Positions 45,350-55,926 of a stretch of 64,000 nucleotides of DNA are shown here, piece by piece. Location of the stretch: NCBI GenBank assembly GCA_950022295.1, contig OX465597.1:400711016-400775015 (forward strand). Direction: 5' to 3'. Under the pieces are notes generated by a model. That model ran no database searches. It was not told the DNA's origin and saw only the letters and a list, made by a program, of their open reading frames with translations. Each line of letters begins with the position of its first letter. Positions within the stretch are counted from its first letter, which is position 1. The DNA is from Bromus sterilis (taxonomy: Eukaryota > Streptophyta > Magnoliopsida > Poales > Poaceae). Both the position numbers and the translations under genes were made by a program.

Positions 45350-47471
45350 CTAAAACTGAAAGTAAAAACAACTTGGGTTGCCTCCCAACAAGCGCTTTCT
45401 TTTATGCCTTTTAGCTAGGCATGATACAAGAAAATGAAGTTTTATCAATATCAAAAGAATAGCTTGCCCGTGTAACAGACTCATAAGGTAACTTGATCTT
45501 ATTTCGAGGGAAGTGTTCCATTCCCTTTTTGAGGGGAAATGTGATTTAATTGTCCCCTCTTTCATGTCAATGATAGCACCAACAATGCGAAGAAAAGTAC
45601 GTCCAGAAATAATTGGACATGAAGGATCACATTCAATGTCCATAACAAGAAAACCAACGGGAACATAATTATCATTGATAATAATGAGCACATCATCAAT
45701 CCTTCCTAAAGGTTTCTTTACGGAAGAATCAAGGAGACGAACACCAAAATAACAAGTATCAAAAGATTTCAAATTGAGCATATCATAAATTCTTTTGGGC
45801 ATAACGGAGGCACTAGCTCCAACATCACATAAAGCATAGCAAGAGAAGTTATTTAATTTAATTTTGACTATAGGATACCAACCATCTTCTAGCTTCCTAG
45901 GGATGGAAGTCTCAAGCTTGAGCTTCTTCTCCCTATCTTTGATAAGAGCATTGGTAATATGCTCGGTAAAGGCAATGTTGAGTGTGCTAGTGTGGGGGTC
46001 TTTAGCCATTATTTGTAAAAAGGTGATAACTTCTATGAGACTACAATTATCAAAATAAAGATCACTACCATTAATGAGAGTGGTGGTGATGTCATCTAAA
46101 CTCATGGGTTTGGTAGCCTGTATATTGATAGGAACTTCTTGTCCTAAGGTTGAGGTATTAGCATTACCATTAATAGGTCCAGTGGGACTAGGGATGTGCT
46201 GGGTGCTAAAAGTTTTGAGATCCTCAACATGTATAGTAGAGATAGTAGTGTGTGTAGGAAGGCTCTTAATTCTATCTTCCTCTTCCTTTTCTCTAGCCCA
46301 TCTATCCTTAAGTTTGGCTAGCATTCTAATATTCTCATTAATTTGGACTTGGATAGCATTCATGGGTGTGGTTTTCTTCTCCTCGAGGGGAGAAGTTCTA
46401 ATCTTAAGAAATTATACCTCATGAGCTATGTTGTCAACCTTCGAAGAGAGGCTATCTAGTTTTTCTAATTTCTCTTCTACACTCTTATTGAAGGCTTTTT
46501 GAGAAGCAATAAAGTCCTTAAGCATGCTCTCGATTTCTGAAGTGGAGTTTTTGGTTCTAGGATAAGTGTTGTTGTTCCCATAGTTGTTGGATGGGAACGG
46601 TTTAGGATTGCTACCAAAATTTCTCCTATAAGCATTATTATTAAAGTTGCTCCTAGAAATAAAATTAACATCAACTTGCTCTTGAGCAACCAAAGAATTC
46701 AAAGGAACATCATGAGGATCAATAGGAGATTGCTTAGTAAGTAAAGATATGATCAAGTCAACTTTTTCATTTATGGAGGAGATTTCCTAGACAGAGTTTA
46801 TCTTCCTACCTGTTGGAGCTCTTTCGGTGTGCCATTGCGAATAGGTTGTCATCATCTCATCTAATATTTTTGTGGCAGCACCAAGTGTAGTTGACATAAA
46901 GGTTCCTCTCGCGGCCGAGTCTAACAGATCCCGCGAGGTAAAGTTCAGGCGTGTATAAAAAGTCTGGATAACCATCCAAGTAGTCAAACCATGTGTAGGG
47001 CAGTTTTTAACAAGATATTTCATGCGTTCCCAAGTTTGGGCAACATGTTCATTATCCAATTGATTTAAATTCATAATATTACTCCTCAATTGGATAATCT
47101 TAGCAGGTGGGTACTACTTCCCAATAAAAGCATCCTTGCACTTATCCCAAGAATCTATGATATTCCTAGGCAAGGACTGAAACCAAATTTTAGCTCCTCC
47201 TCTCAAGGAGAAAGGAAAAAGCTTAAGCTTAACAATATCACCTTCTACTTATTTATACTTTTGCATGTCACATAGTTCAACAAAGTTATTCAAGTGTAAA
47301 GAAGCATCATCTCCAGCTCCAGAGAATTATTCTTTCATAACAAGATTAGTAAAGAAGGTTTAATTTCATAAAAGATGCTGAAGTGGCAGGTGTAGCAATA
47401 GGAGTGCAGATAAAGTCATTGTTGTTGTGACTAGTGAAGTCACACAACTTAGTGTTTTCAGTGGAGCCCAT
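45350..47471 (-). pseudogene. Gag-protease of element B
   Basis: ATG at 47471. The register changes by one base before 47089, then one frame runs to 45350 with stops at 46787 and 46412. Gag motifs include LTTWMVIQTFY and GTFMSTTLGAATKI; the helical EEKLEKLDSLSSKVDNIAHE follows. The protease has ALCDVGASASVMP (the Gly is kept, unlike element A), DDNYVPVGFLVMDIECDPSC and GRTFLRIVGAIIDMKEG. After the protease the frame reads CLAKRHKRKRLLGGNP and stops. It is less damaged than A. Particle formation and maturation is the inferred role; both RT and integrase would come from elsewhere. Confidence 0.85.
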
Positions 47472-47619
47472 AATGGTAGCAGCAAGCAAGAACATGATAA
47501 ACAATTTTTTTTGTCATTTTTGATAAAGGTCACTAGGATAAAAATTATAAGGTAAACTAATAAGACTAAAAAGCAAAGATAAAAGATAGTGTGCAACTCC
47601 CCTATCTTGAATAGTGGAG

Positions 47620-47637
47620 TCCCCGGCAATGGCGCTA
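47620..47637 (-). other. Primer-binding site of element B
   Basis: On the minus strand TAGCGCCATTGCCGGGGA, ten bases inside LTR 3. It matches the tRNA-Asp type with one change at the second base. Confidence 0.75.
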
Positions 47638-47647
47638 GAAATTGTGT

Positions 47648-49284
47648 TGATGGCTTCTCGCCCCTCGTTGGTTACCCCAAGTGGAAGGTTGAGATGTAGC
47701 ACAACAGTAAATTTCCCCTAACGTAGAGGATAGGGTTTATGTCTCTCGTAGGACTCCAATGACGACAAGTAGGTGGCTCGGCAAGTGATGCGCCATTGAA
47801 AATTACTTGCTTTATCTAGACCTGCACACACAACATATTGCTTTGCTCCCAACGAGTACAAAGGTGTTTTCAATCCCTCCTGCCTTGTTGTTTACAAAGG
47901 ATTAAACGCAAGGGTATAATGATAGTGGTAATTGCAACTGAAAGTAAAAACAGGAAATAAAAGTGAAGGTGTAACAATGGTGGCAATATGGACTGGGGTC
48001 CCATGATGTTCACTAGTGATGTCTCTCTCCCAAAAGAAGATAAAAAGGCTAATGCTGGGTGAACAAATTACAGCTGGAAAATTGACAGAATTATAAATGC
48101 ACCACAATGCTAATTATGCTACTGGAAAGTAAGAGACTCAAAAGTATGGGCAGTACGCCAAGACAAGTAGACCGAAATCCATCTGCATCTAGTACTAATC
48201 ATCCACCTTGAGATATCTATCCAGAACATCACGCTAGTATTAAGTTGCGAGCCCCACCCAAAGTGTAAACTCAAATAACAAACAATCGCATTAACAATCT
48301 ATGTGTAAGGTAAACATCCTTGCAATCGCGATTAGAAGCACCGTTGTTTTCTCCCTGGTGGCAACATCACATGCCCTAGTCTCATGTTTATGTCACTCAA
48401 GCTAGACATCGGGGGTCATGAACCCACAATCATGCATAACGCTCCCTCTTGGAGTCACTATCTACTAGTTGGCCAAAGCAATAAAAAGAAACGGAGAACA
48501 TGCAAGAATTACTCAAGAACAGAATATGAAAGGTAAACCAAATATATAAATCATCAAGATCTGAACATAATCTCATAATCCATCGGATCCCAGCAGCAAC
48601 TGCAGGAAAATTACATAGGTGTCTTGATCATGTAGGGCAGCCCACAAGGTCTAAACGTTGAAGAACAAGGATGCAGAGAAGACATCACATAGCTACTGGT
48701 CATGGACCCATGGTCCAAGGTAGACTACTCATGACACATCCGGGAGGCGTCCATGGTGGTGGAGAGGTCCCTGGAGGCCGATCCACCCTCCGGAAGGGTG
48801 CCGGGAAGAGGTCTTCTGGCGCTCTTGATCTTGGAAGCACGGCGGCGGTGAAACAGAGAGGTAATTCGCGATGCGGGATTCTCCTCGAGGGTTTGTGCGA
48901 CGAGGGGTAAAAATAGGCCTAAGGGGCACCAGAGGTGGGGCCCACCTCCCAGGCGCCCTAGTTGCGCGGCCAGGGGTGGGGCCGCCCCACCTGGCCGCGT
49001 GGGAGGGGGGGTGGCCCCCCTACGGCACTTCTTCGGTTGTTCCGGAAGCTTGCTTGACGATGATTTTTATTCTGATTTTTCCGGCATTTTTGGAGCATTT
49101 TATATTGAGAAAAAATCACTGCAACTAAAGACATCAGCAGACAGGAACTGGCACTGGGTGCACTGAGTTAGTAGGTTAGTCCAAATATGTGTAAAATGAT
49201 ATAAAAGTGTAGCAAAACATATAGCAATGTTACATAAAAGTGTGTGGAACAAGCAGAAATTATAGATACGTTTGGGACGTATCA
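47648..49284 (-). mobile_element. LTR 3, 5' LTR of element B
   Basis: On the minus strand it starts TGATACGTCCCAAACGTATC at 49284 and ends GAAGCCATCA at 47648. The first 250 bp differ noticeably from LTR 2, while its last 250 bp are closer to LTR 1, so the LTRs are mosaics. Confidence 0.82.
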
Positions 49285-49392
49285 CACCCCGACGCCGAGG
49301 ATGAAGAATCTGTTGCATCCCCTTCCCTACCCCCTCTCTGTAGGCAGAGCGGCGGCAACGGCCTCTCCTGCGCCAGTTCATCGGCGGAGGCC
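49285..49392. other. 108-bp spacer between LTR 3 and LTR 4
   Basis: GC-rich unique-looking sequence between two facing LTR 5' ends. It may be old host sequence or a gene fragment; too short to classify. Confidence 0.4.
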
Positions 49393-50796
49393 TGATACGT
49401 CTCAAACGTATCTACTTTTCCAATCACTTTTGCTATTGTTTTGGCCTCATTCTTGCATGATTTGAACGGAACTAACCGGTCTGATGTTGTTTTCCGCAGA
49501 GCTGCCTGTATGGTTTTCTTGTGTGGAGGAATATGGATTTTTAGGTACCTCAGAAAATTCCCAGAAAAATCACAGAAAATCCACGCACCCGGAGGGATCC
49601 AGGACCAGAAGGTGGGCCAGAGGGGAGCCAGAGGGGCCCCAGGCGCCCTGCTGGCGCGGCCACCCCCCTGGCCGCACCGGGAGGCCTCCTGGGGGGGGGG
49701 CAACCCCTCTGGTGACCTACCTTGGCCCCTATTTTTACCCGTCGCGAGGAAACCCCTGAACAGAAGTCGTTTTCCCAGTTCTCGTTGCGGAGCCGCCGCC
49801 ACCCTCTGTTCTTATCCGGGAGGGCTAATCTGGAGGCTATTTTGGCCTTCGGTGAGGTGAGATCATCGCCATCGTCATCACAATCGCCACTCCATCATCC
49901 CTCTATGACTTCTCCTTTCATGTGTGAGTAATTCCCTGCTGTAGGCAAAGGGTATGGTAGGGATTGGATGAGTTAGATCATGTAATAGTTCGTCATATTG
50001 TTGGGGGCATGTTGACTATCATCTACTTTGGTGTTTATTATCTTTGCTACAACTTGTTTCTCTTAATGCTTGTCACTTTGGGCCCGAGTGCCATGTTTTC
50101 AGATCTGAACCACTTGAGTTTTCATGAGTTTTTTTTGTTCTTGATCCTATCTATGATTTGCATGCACCTATTATGGTCCGGAACCGGCGATCCCAAAGGT
50201 GACATCTTGGGACACCAAAGGGGATGGACTATAATTTGAGGATTTCATGTATCCATTGAGTGTTAATGCTTTGTTCTGGTGCTCTTTGATAGGAGCACCT
50301 TAATCTTCATATGTTCCTTTTGGCACCGTTCGTAGCGGGATGGTAGGACAAAATATGTTGTGCAAATTTCTTATTGCAAGCACGTACAACTACCTTGGGA
50401 TGCATGCCTAATGTTTGATATTGCCTAGATTATCCTTGATTTTCTGTGTGCCTTGCCCCATGTTAGAATCTATTACATGTTCACTCTCATCCAAGAAGTT
50501 CCCAACCATCCATCTCCCTAGCCTAAAGTGTTTAAATCCTTGTGGTTACTAGTTGTTTACTTTTGATGTTTTACTTTTGTTGTTTCACCGCCACTATTTC
50601 CGTTGACACCATCACTTCCATATCACCGTTGCTATTAATATTTCGTTGCAAACAAGTGTATTTCAGGTGCGGTTGAATTGACAACTCAACTGTTAAAGCT
50701 TGTGAGTATTCTTTGGCTCCCCTTGAGTCGAATCTATAAATTGGGTTATTCTTACCCGTGAAGACTATCTCGATCCCCTATAGTTGTGGGTTATCA
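49393..50796 (+). mobile_element. LTR 4, 5' LTR of a related gypsy subfamily
   Basis: It starts TGATACGTCTCAAACGTATC and ends GTGGGTTATCA. It shares the terminal 20 bases with the other LTRs but its body is different, so it is another subfamily. Upstream 5 bp: AGGCC (49388-49392). Confidence 0.8.
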
Positions 50797-50808
50797 AGTA
50801 CTGTTTTC

Positions 50809-50826
50809 TGGCGCTCTTGCCGGGGA
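50809..50826 (+). other. Primer-binding site of the LTR 4 element
   Basis: TGGCGCTCTTGCCGGGGA, 12 bases after LTR 4; tRNA-Asp type with two differences from element A's consensus. Confidence 0.7.
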
Positions 50827-50883
50827 GCATAGCTTTATTTTCAAGTCTACTTGAAGTATTCTGCCTGCTGCACTTTATCCACT

Positions 50884-51735
50884 ATGGGTAAGAAATGAGA
50901 CCGAAGGTTCCGGTCTTACCATCCACTACAAGAAAAGGTAGTGTTCTGAGCATTAGTGCTACACTTGATTCACCTTCAGTTATAAGTAAGTTTGCTTCAC
51001 GACCACCACCACATGCTGCTTCTACTGAGTCTGTGACTATATCTGATACTTTTGATGATGCTTCCACTACTCTTGATGATATTGGTTTTCTTGGTCACTA
51101 TCTTGAATCTTGAGTCTGATATTAGTTTTCTTGGTTGCAGAACAGTTTGAGACAGAAACTCCTGCTACATATTACCCCACTTGCATATCCTTTGGCTACC
51201 CAGACTTGAATGAACTCAAGGAGATACTCCTTGAGGATGATTATATTATGCTTGATGACGATTTATGCATGGAACTTACAGAGTGTGCCGACTCTGACCC
51301 GGTGTTGTTAAGAAGCTGCTTGAAAAACACCCATGAAGAACAAGATTACTCCTGATCTTGAATTTGCTACATCTCCTATATGCATCAATGATCCTGATTT
51401 TGATTTCTCTGTTGATATTTCACTTATATCTACAGTTGAAGCTGACCCCTCTTATGGCAAAGAAAAAGATGATGATATTGCACACCTGACCAAACTCATC
51501 GAGTTGGGTGGCTTGTTTACTATCGATGAGAAGATACAAACCTTTTATGTGACTAAGCTTCTACCTTTCTCTTTGAAGGAGGGTGCAAAAGCATGGTTTG
51601 ATGCACTACCTTAAGGTTCCATTAAGAGTCCTCAAGATTTGGCTCAATCTTTTGTTGATAAGTACTTTCCTGCTCACATGCAACATGCTGCTTTACAAAC
51701 CATTTATAACTTTAAACAGTTGCAGGATGAGCACC
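50884..51735 (+). pseudogene. Gag fragment of the LTR 4 element
   Basis: ATG at 50884 (MGKK) is followed by a stop at once, and the protein continues in other frames: 50895-51113, 51130-51352 and 51336-51614, then past a TAA at 51612-51614. The core LPFSLKEGAKAWFDALP and FVDKYFPAHMQ is a Retrotrans_gag domain, related to but distinct from the gag of elements A and B. It is cut at 51735 by LTR 5. The rest of the element, if present, lies beyond 64000. Confidence 0.75.
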
Positions 51736-51990
51736 TGATGGCACTGAAGTAGTGCTCCTCGTTGGCTACCCCAAGTGGAAGGTTGGATGCAGCCTAGCAG
51801 AAAATTTACCTTGGCAAAGATACCAAGGTTGAGATTGACTAGTAAGTGATACGCGAGAGATGATAATTGCTTCTCGCCCTTCGTTGGTTACCTAAAGTGG
51901 AAGGTGAGATGTAGCGTAGCGGCAAGTTTCCCTTGGTAAAGATACCAAGGTTGAGAGTATCGACCAGTAGGATTCCGATAATGATAAGTA
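51736..51990 (-). repeat. Duplicated LTR end in LTR 5
   Basis: TCGTTGGNTACC, AAGTGGAAGG and AAGATACCAAGGTTGAGA recur in order about 122 bp apart (51762-51840 and 51884-51960). One LTR end is followed by a second, partial LTR end. Confidence 0.7.
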
Positions 51991-53514
51991 GGTGGAAAGG
52001 AAACAATGGCACCGTTTTAGACAAAAGTTGCTTCCTTGACCTAGACCTGCACACAGACACAAATAACTTTTCTCCCAATGAAGTTCAGAGAGGTTTTCAA
52101 TCTCTCCGGTCTTGTTGTTTACAAAGGATCAAAACACAAGGGATAATGATAATGATAGCAACTGAAAGTAAAAGATGAAAAGTAAATGAGCGTGTAAACA
52201 ATGATGAGAATATGGACCGGGGTCCCGTGATGTATCTCTCCCAAAAGACGATAAAACTTCTATGCGAGGTAAACAAATTACAGATGGGCAATTGACAAGA
52301 TTATAAACGCACCGCAATGCTAACTATGCTACAAAAGAAAGGAAGAGGCCCAAAAGCATGGGAAGTACGCCAAAATAAGTAGACCGAAATCCAACTGCAT
52401 CTACTACTAATCATCCACCTTGAGATATCTATCCAGAACATCTCGCTGGTAGTAAGTTGCGAGCCCCACCAAAAGTGTAAACCCAAAGCAACAGAAAACT
52501 GCATTAAAAAGAACTTTGCGTAAAGTAAACAATCCTTGCAACCGCGGTTACAAGAATCGTTGTTTTCCCCCTTGTGGCAACATCACATCCCCTAGACTCA
52601 TGTTTCTGTCACTCAAGCGTGTCATCAGGGGGCATGAACCCACAATCGAGCATAACGTTCCCTCTTGGAGTTACTACCTACTACTTGGCCAAAGTAATAA
52701 ACAACAACGGAGAACATGCAAGAATTACTTAGGAACAAAAATATAAAAGATAAAAACCAAATATATTACTCTATCACAATCTGAACATAATCTCATAATC
52801 CATCAGATCCCATCAAACTTAGCATAGCAACAACAGAAATATTACATATGTGCCTTGATCATGTAGGGCAGCTCACGAGGTCTAAACCATGAAGAACAAA
52901 GAGGGGAGGATAACATCACATAGCTACTGATCACGGACCCATGGTCCAAAGGAAACTACTCACGGCACATCCGGGAAGCGTCCATGGTGGATGGGAAGCT
53001 CCCGGAGGTCGATCCTCCGTCCGAAAGGGTGCCGGGAAGGGTCCTGATGGTGCTCCTTATCTTGGAAGTGCGGCGGCGGAGGAACAAAGGCGAGATCGCG
53101 AAAAAGGGTTCTGTCTTCGGAAGTTTCACGTCACGGGAAATATATAGGCGAAGGGGGACATCCAGGGGGGCCACCAGGGGTCCAGGCGCCCCCCTGGCGC
53201 GTCCAATCCCTAGGCCGCGCCATGTGGCCGCCTAGGGCCCTGGTGGGTCCCACCTGGTCCCCCTTCGGGACTCCGGAAGGTTCCTTCACGATGATTTTTT
53301 ATCTGATTTTTCCTTAATTTTTGGAGCACTTTTAATATGGGGGAAAACTGAAATAGAAAACAGTAGAAAAAAGAAACTGGCACTGGGGTGCACTGAGTTA
53401 ATAGGTTAGTCCAAATATGATCAAAAGTTTATGAAAGTGTATCTAGATCATAGCAATATCACACAAAACATGCATTGAGCAAGCAGAAATTATCGATACG
53501 TTTGGGACGTATCA
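51736..53514 (-). mobile_element. LTR 5, 3' LTR of a minus-strand gag-protease-type element
   Basis: On the minus strand it starts TGATACGTCCCAAACGTATC at 53514, preceded by the tail ending AAGCTTGGGATGT, so it is a 3' LTR. The full end is TGATGGCACTG at 51736, but an internal start TGATAATTGCTTCTCG at about 51858 resembles the end of LTR 3. The left flank is GCACC (51731-51735), within the LTR 4 gag. Confidence 0.82.
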
Positions 53515-53787
53515 ACATCCCAAGCTTAATTCCTGCTCGTCCTCGAGTAGGTAAATGATAACAAGCATAATTTCTGTGGTGACATGCTAGCAACCATATA
53601 AGAACTTTGAAAAGTAAATCAATCAAGGTATGTGATTCAATTCAAGTCATAACATGCAAGAGTCTATATTAGCATTGAAACAAGCAACAAAATAACATTA
53701 GGTGCAAGAGCTCTCGCTGCCCGTGACTCGAATGTCTCCAAATGGTGTTTGCGTGCAAGAAGAGGGATAGGGAATACGAGAAAAAAG
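53515..53787 (-). other. Terminal 273 bp of the minus-strand element's internal tail
   Basis: Matches 62290-62566 in inverse, about nine in ten positions by eye, including CTCGAGGACGAGCAGGAATT next to the LTR. Homology stops at about 53787 in an A run. Confidence 0.75.
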
Positions 53788-53929
53788 CAACAAAAGAACG
53801 GAAGTTAATCAACATTCTGGCAATCTCAAGGCCTCATGGGTACGTGCAAACTGGACCAGAGCATATATAGCTACAAGACAGTAGCACAGCTAGCATCACA
53901 AAACTCATATAGACCACAACAAGCAGACA

Positions 53930-53990
53930 CCCAGCAGCACACACACCCAGCAGCACACACTCAACAGCACACACCTAACCACACCAGAAA
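53930..53990. repeat. CAGCACACAC-type short tandem repeat
   Basis: Three to four diverged units of ACACCCAGCAGCACACAC. Confidence 0.7.
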
Positions 53991-54884
53991 ACCCATATAA
54001 ACCATAATCGGGGCACACACACAAGTGGCAGCAGCCATGAAGAGATCACCTCGAAGGTTGGAGCACACGGGGCTGTGGTAAGGCGTCCTGGCTGCGGTGT
54101 GGCGGCTCGTCTTGATTTTCTACAATATAAGAACATATATTAGCACCATCAAAAAAAGCACGTACAAGTTAGTGAATTGCGTCATGTTTGCAAGGTCGCT
54201 AGTTATTTTAATTATGAAATAAGTCTATCCATGAACTCTGAACTCTTGTGCTAGCTCTGTCTTCAACTCTATCCTATGAAAACCGTTTTGTATTAACTGT
54301 GGAACTTTTCAAAACAATAAAAAATGAACCAAAACCAGTTCTTAAAAATTTCATACTATCTTAAATTGTAGCATCCCCCATGTTTATGATTTTTTCTACC
54401 TTTTTCTGACACTTGAAAGATGTAAAACCACCCCAAATAATAAACTTAAGGTTTTGAAGATGTTTTTTGCATTCCAGGTTCTAAAACAATCTGAAGCAGT
54501 TCAGGGTATGGAGAATGCTATAAAGTAAAATAAAAAATAAAATCATCAACCAATATGATCATTAATCAGTGCATGTATTTGCTTATCTAGACAACTTAAT
54601 AAAGCAGCCTCACATGAATGTGTGTGGGTTTGTATGTGATCATGCAAAACATTCAGAAATGCTTTTAGATGCTATATATACTATTCCTCCCCAATACCAG
54701 TACAAGTAGTAGTCCAGTACCACACCATGTACATGAGGTGAGGGCATGATCACCTTAAGTAACAAGCTCACATGGCGCTGCACTCAAATTAGTTTGAGCC
54801 TAGTACATTCATCTCCATTTTAATACCAACTTTATTTCAACTGCTAATTCTCCAAAGTCAAATGTTGGATTACCAACAAATATC

Positions 54885-55200
54885 CTAAGTGCTACTGCTA
54901 CTGCTAATATCCTAAGTGCTACTGGTACCAGTACTGCTACTGCTCTATGTTTTTAAAAGGTTGGAGCCATATGTTGGATTACCAGCAACATATGTTTTTA
55001 AAAGGTTGGAGCCATTTGTTGATTACCATCAAATCAACAAATGTTGTCTACTAGGAACTAACAGATGCTACTACTACTGCTACCGCTAACATATGTTGTC
55101 TACTAGGAACTAACAAATCAACAACTAGCAACAACTAACAACTAACAAATTAAATCAATTACCATTGCACTTTGCTGTCTACTGTAAAAGGTTGGAGCCA
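54885..55200. repeat. Local tandem duplications
   Basis: AAAAGGTTGGAGCCATATG occurs near 54954, 55000 and 55185; TGTTGTCTACTAGGAACTAAC near 55041 and 55092. It lies in the non-coding part of the CACTA. Confidence 0.7.
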
Positions 55201-55640
55201 TATGCTAGCAACAATGCTATTAACAAAGCTAGCAACAACTAACAAATCAATTACCAGGAGATGGGAGAGCTCACCTTCGTTCTCTGTAGCCGAAGTAGAG
55301 GAGGAGGTGTAGGGGACGAAGAGGCTGACCGACGAGGAGGAGGTGAGGAGGGCGCGAGCGGCTGGAGGCCGGAGACGGCGGTGTCCCCGAACCGTAGCGC
55401 CGAGGACGGCGACGAACCCTAGCACGATGGCGGGCGCGCACCTGGAGGGGGTGAGTACGGTGAGATGGCGGCTACCCTTGAGATTCTTGGTGCGGGAGGG
55501 AGGGGTGGGGCGACTAGGGGGTGGGGGGAAGGTGGGGCAGCGGCGTGAGATACACGGTGGAGAGATGCGCCGCCGTCGCCGCCTACGGTTGGGAGGGGAA
55601 GCAAAGAGGAGTGGAGAGAGTGCGTGGGGTGAGGTGGCAC
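55160..55640 (-). other. GC-rich block of the CACTA, possible first exon or leader
   Basis: On minus, a short frame near 55425-55159 reads with Ser/Thr/Val-rich protein. A comparable block sits at 23070-23280 in the other CACTA. Function not recognised. Confidence 0.3.
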
Positions 55641-55654
55641 ATAGCCAATAGGTA

Positions 55655-55742
55655 CCTAACTGACCGCTGGCGGACAGACATCGACGTCCGCCAGTGGTTC
55701 TTTTTTCTCTCTAGCGGTCCACAAGAGGGCGACCGCCAGAGG
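55655..55742. repeat. CACTA subterminal palindromic units, inner set
   Basis: CTGGCGGACA, then GTCCGCCAG, then GCGGTCCAC and GACCGCCAGAGGT. Same unit type as 60059-60438, so they belong to one CACTA family. Confidence 0.65.
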
Positions 55743-55926
55743 TGACCCTACCAATGCTTTTGTTTTTTCTATTCTTGATATTTTATTTTCTCTCTAATTT
55801 ATTAAAAGGGTTGTTTTCATATAAAAATTGTAAAAAAATGTATGACTTAATAAAATAATTGCAAGTAAAAAATGTATATTACAAAATAGAGGTACATATA
55901 ATAAGAATGTCATTGAATATTATAGT

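Larger units (their letters stand above)
43853..49284 (-). mobile_element. Non-autonomous gypsy element B (gag-protease only), 3' part missing
   Basis: Mirror image of element A: LTR 3 (47648-49284), primer site, gag, protease, tail, all on the minus strand, with no 3' LTR. By eye its tail is closer to element A than to the copy at 60443-62566 (for example, the shared GGAGGGGTTGGAATATATAG). The region also has no reverse transcriptase or integrase. Confidence 0.8.

Noticed and set aside
36802..49284. LTR 1 to LTR 3 as one inserted unit
   Set aside because: The flanking 5 bp (TTCAC and CACCC) do not match, so no target duplication supports a single insertion.
53930..53990. CRISPR-like spaced repeats
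   Set aside because: Short diverged tandem units without constant spacers, in a plant transposon.
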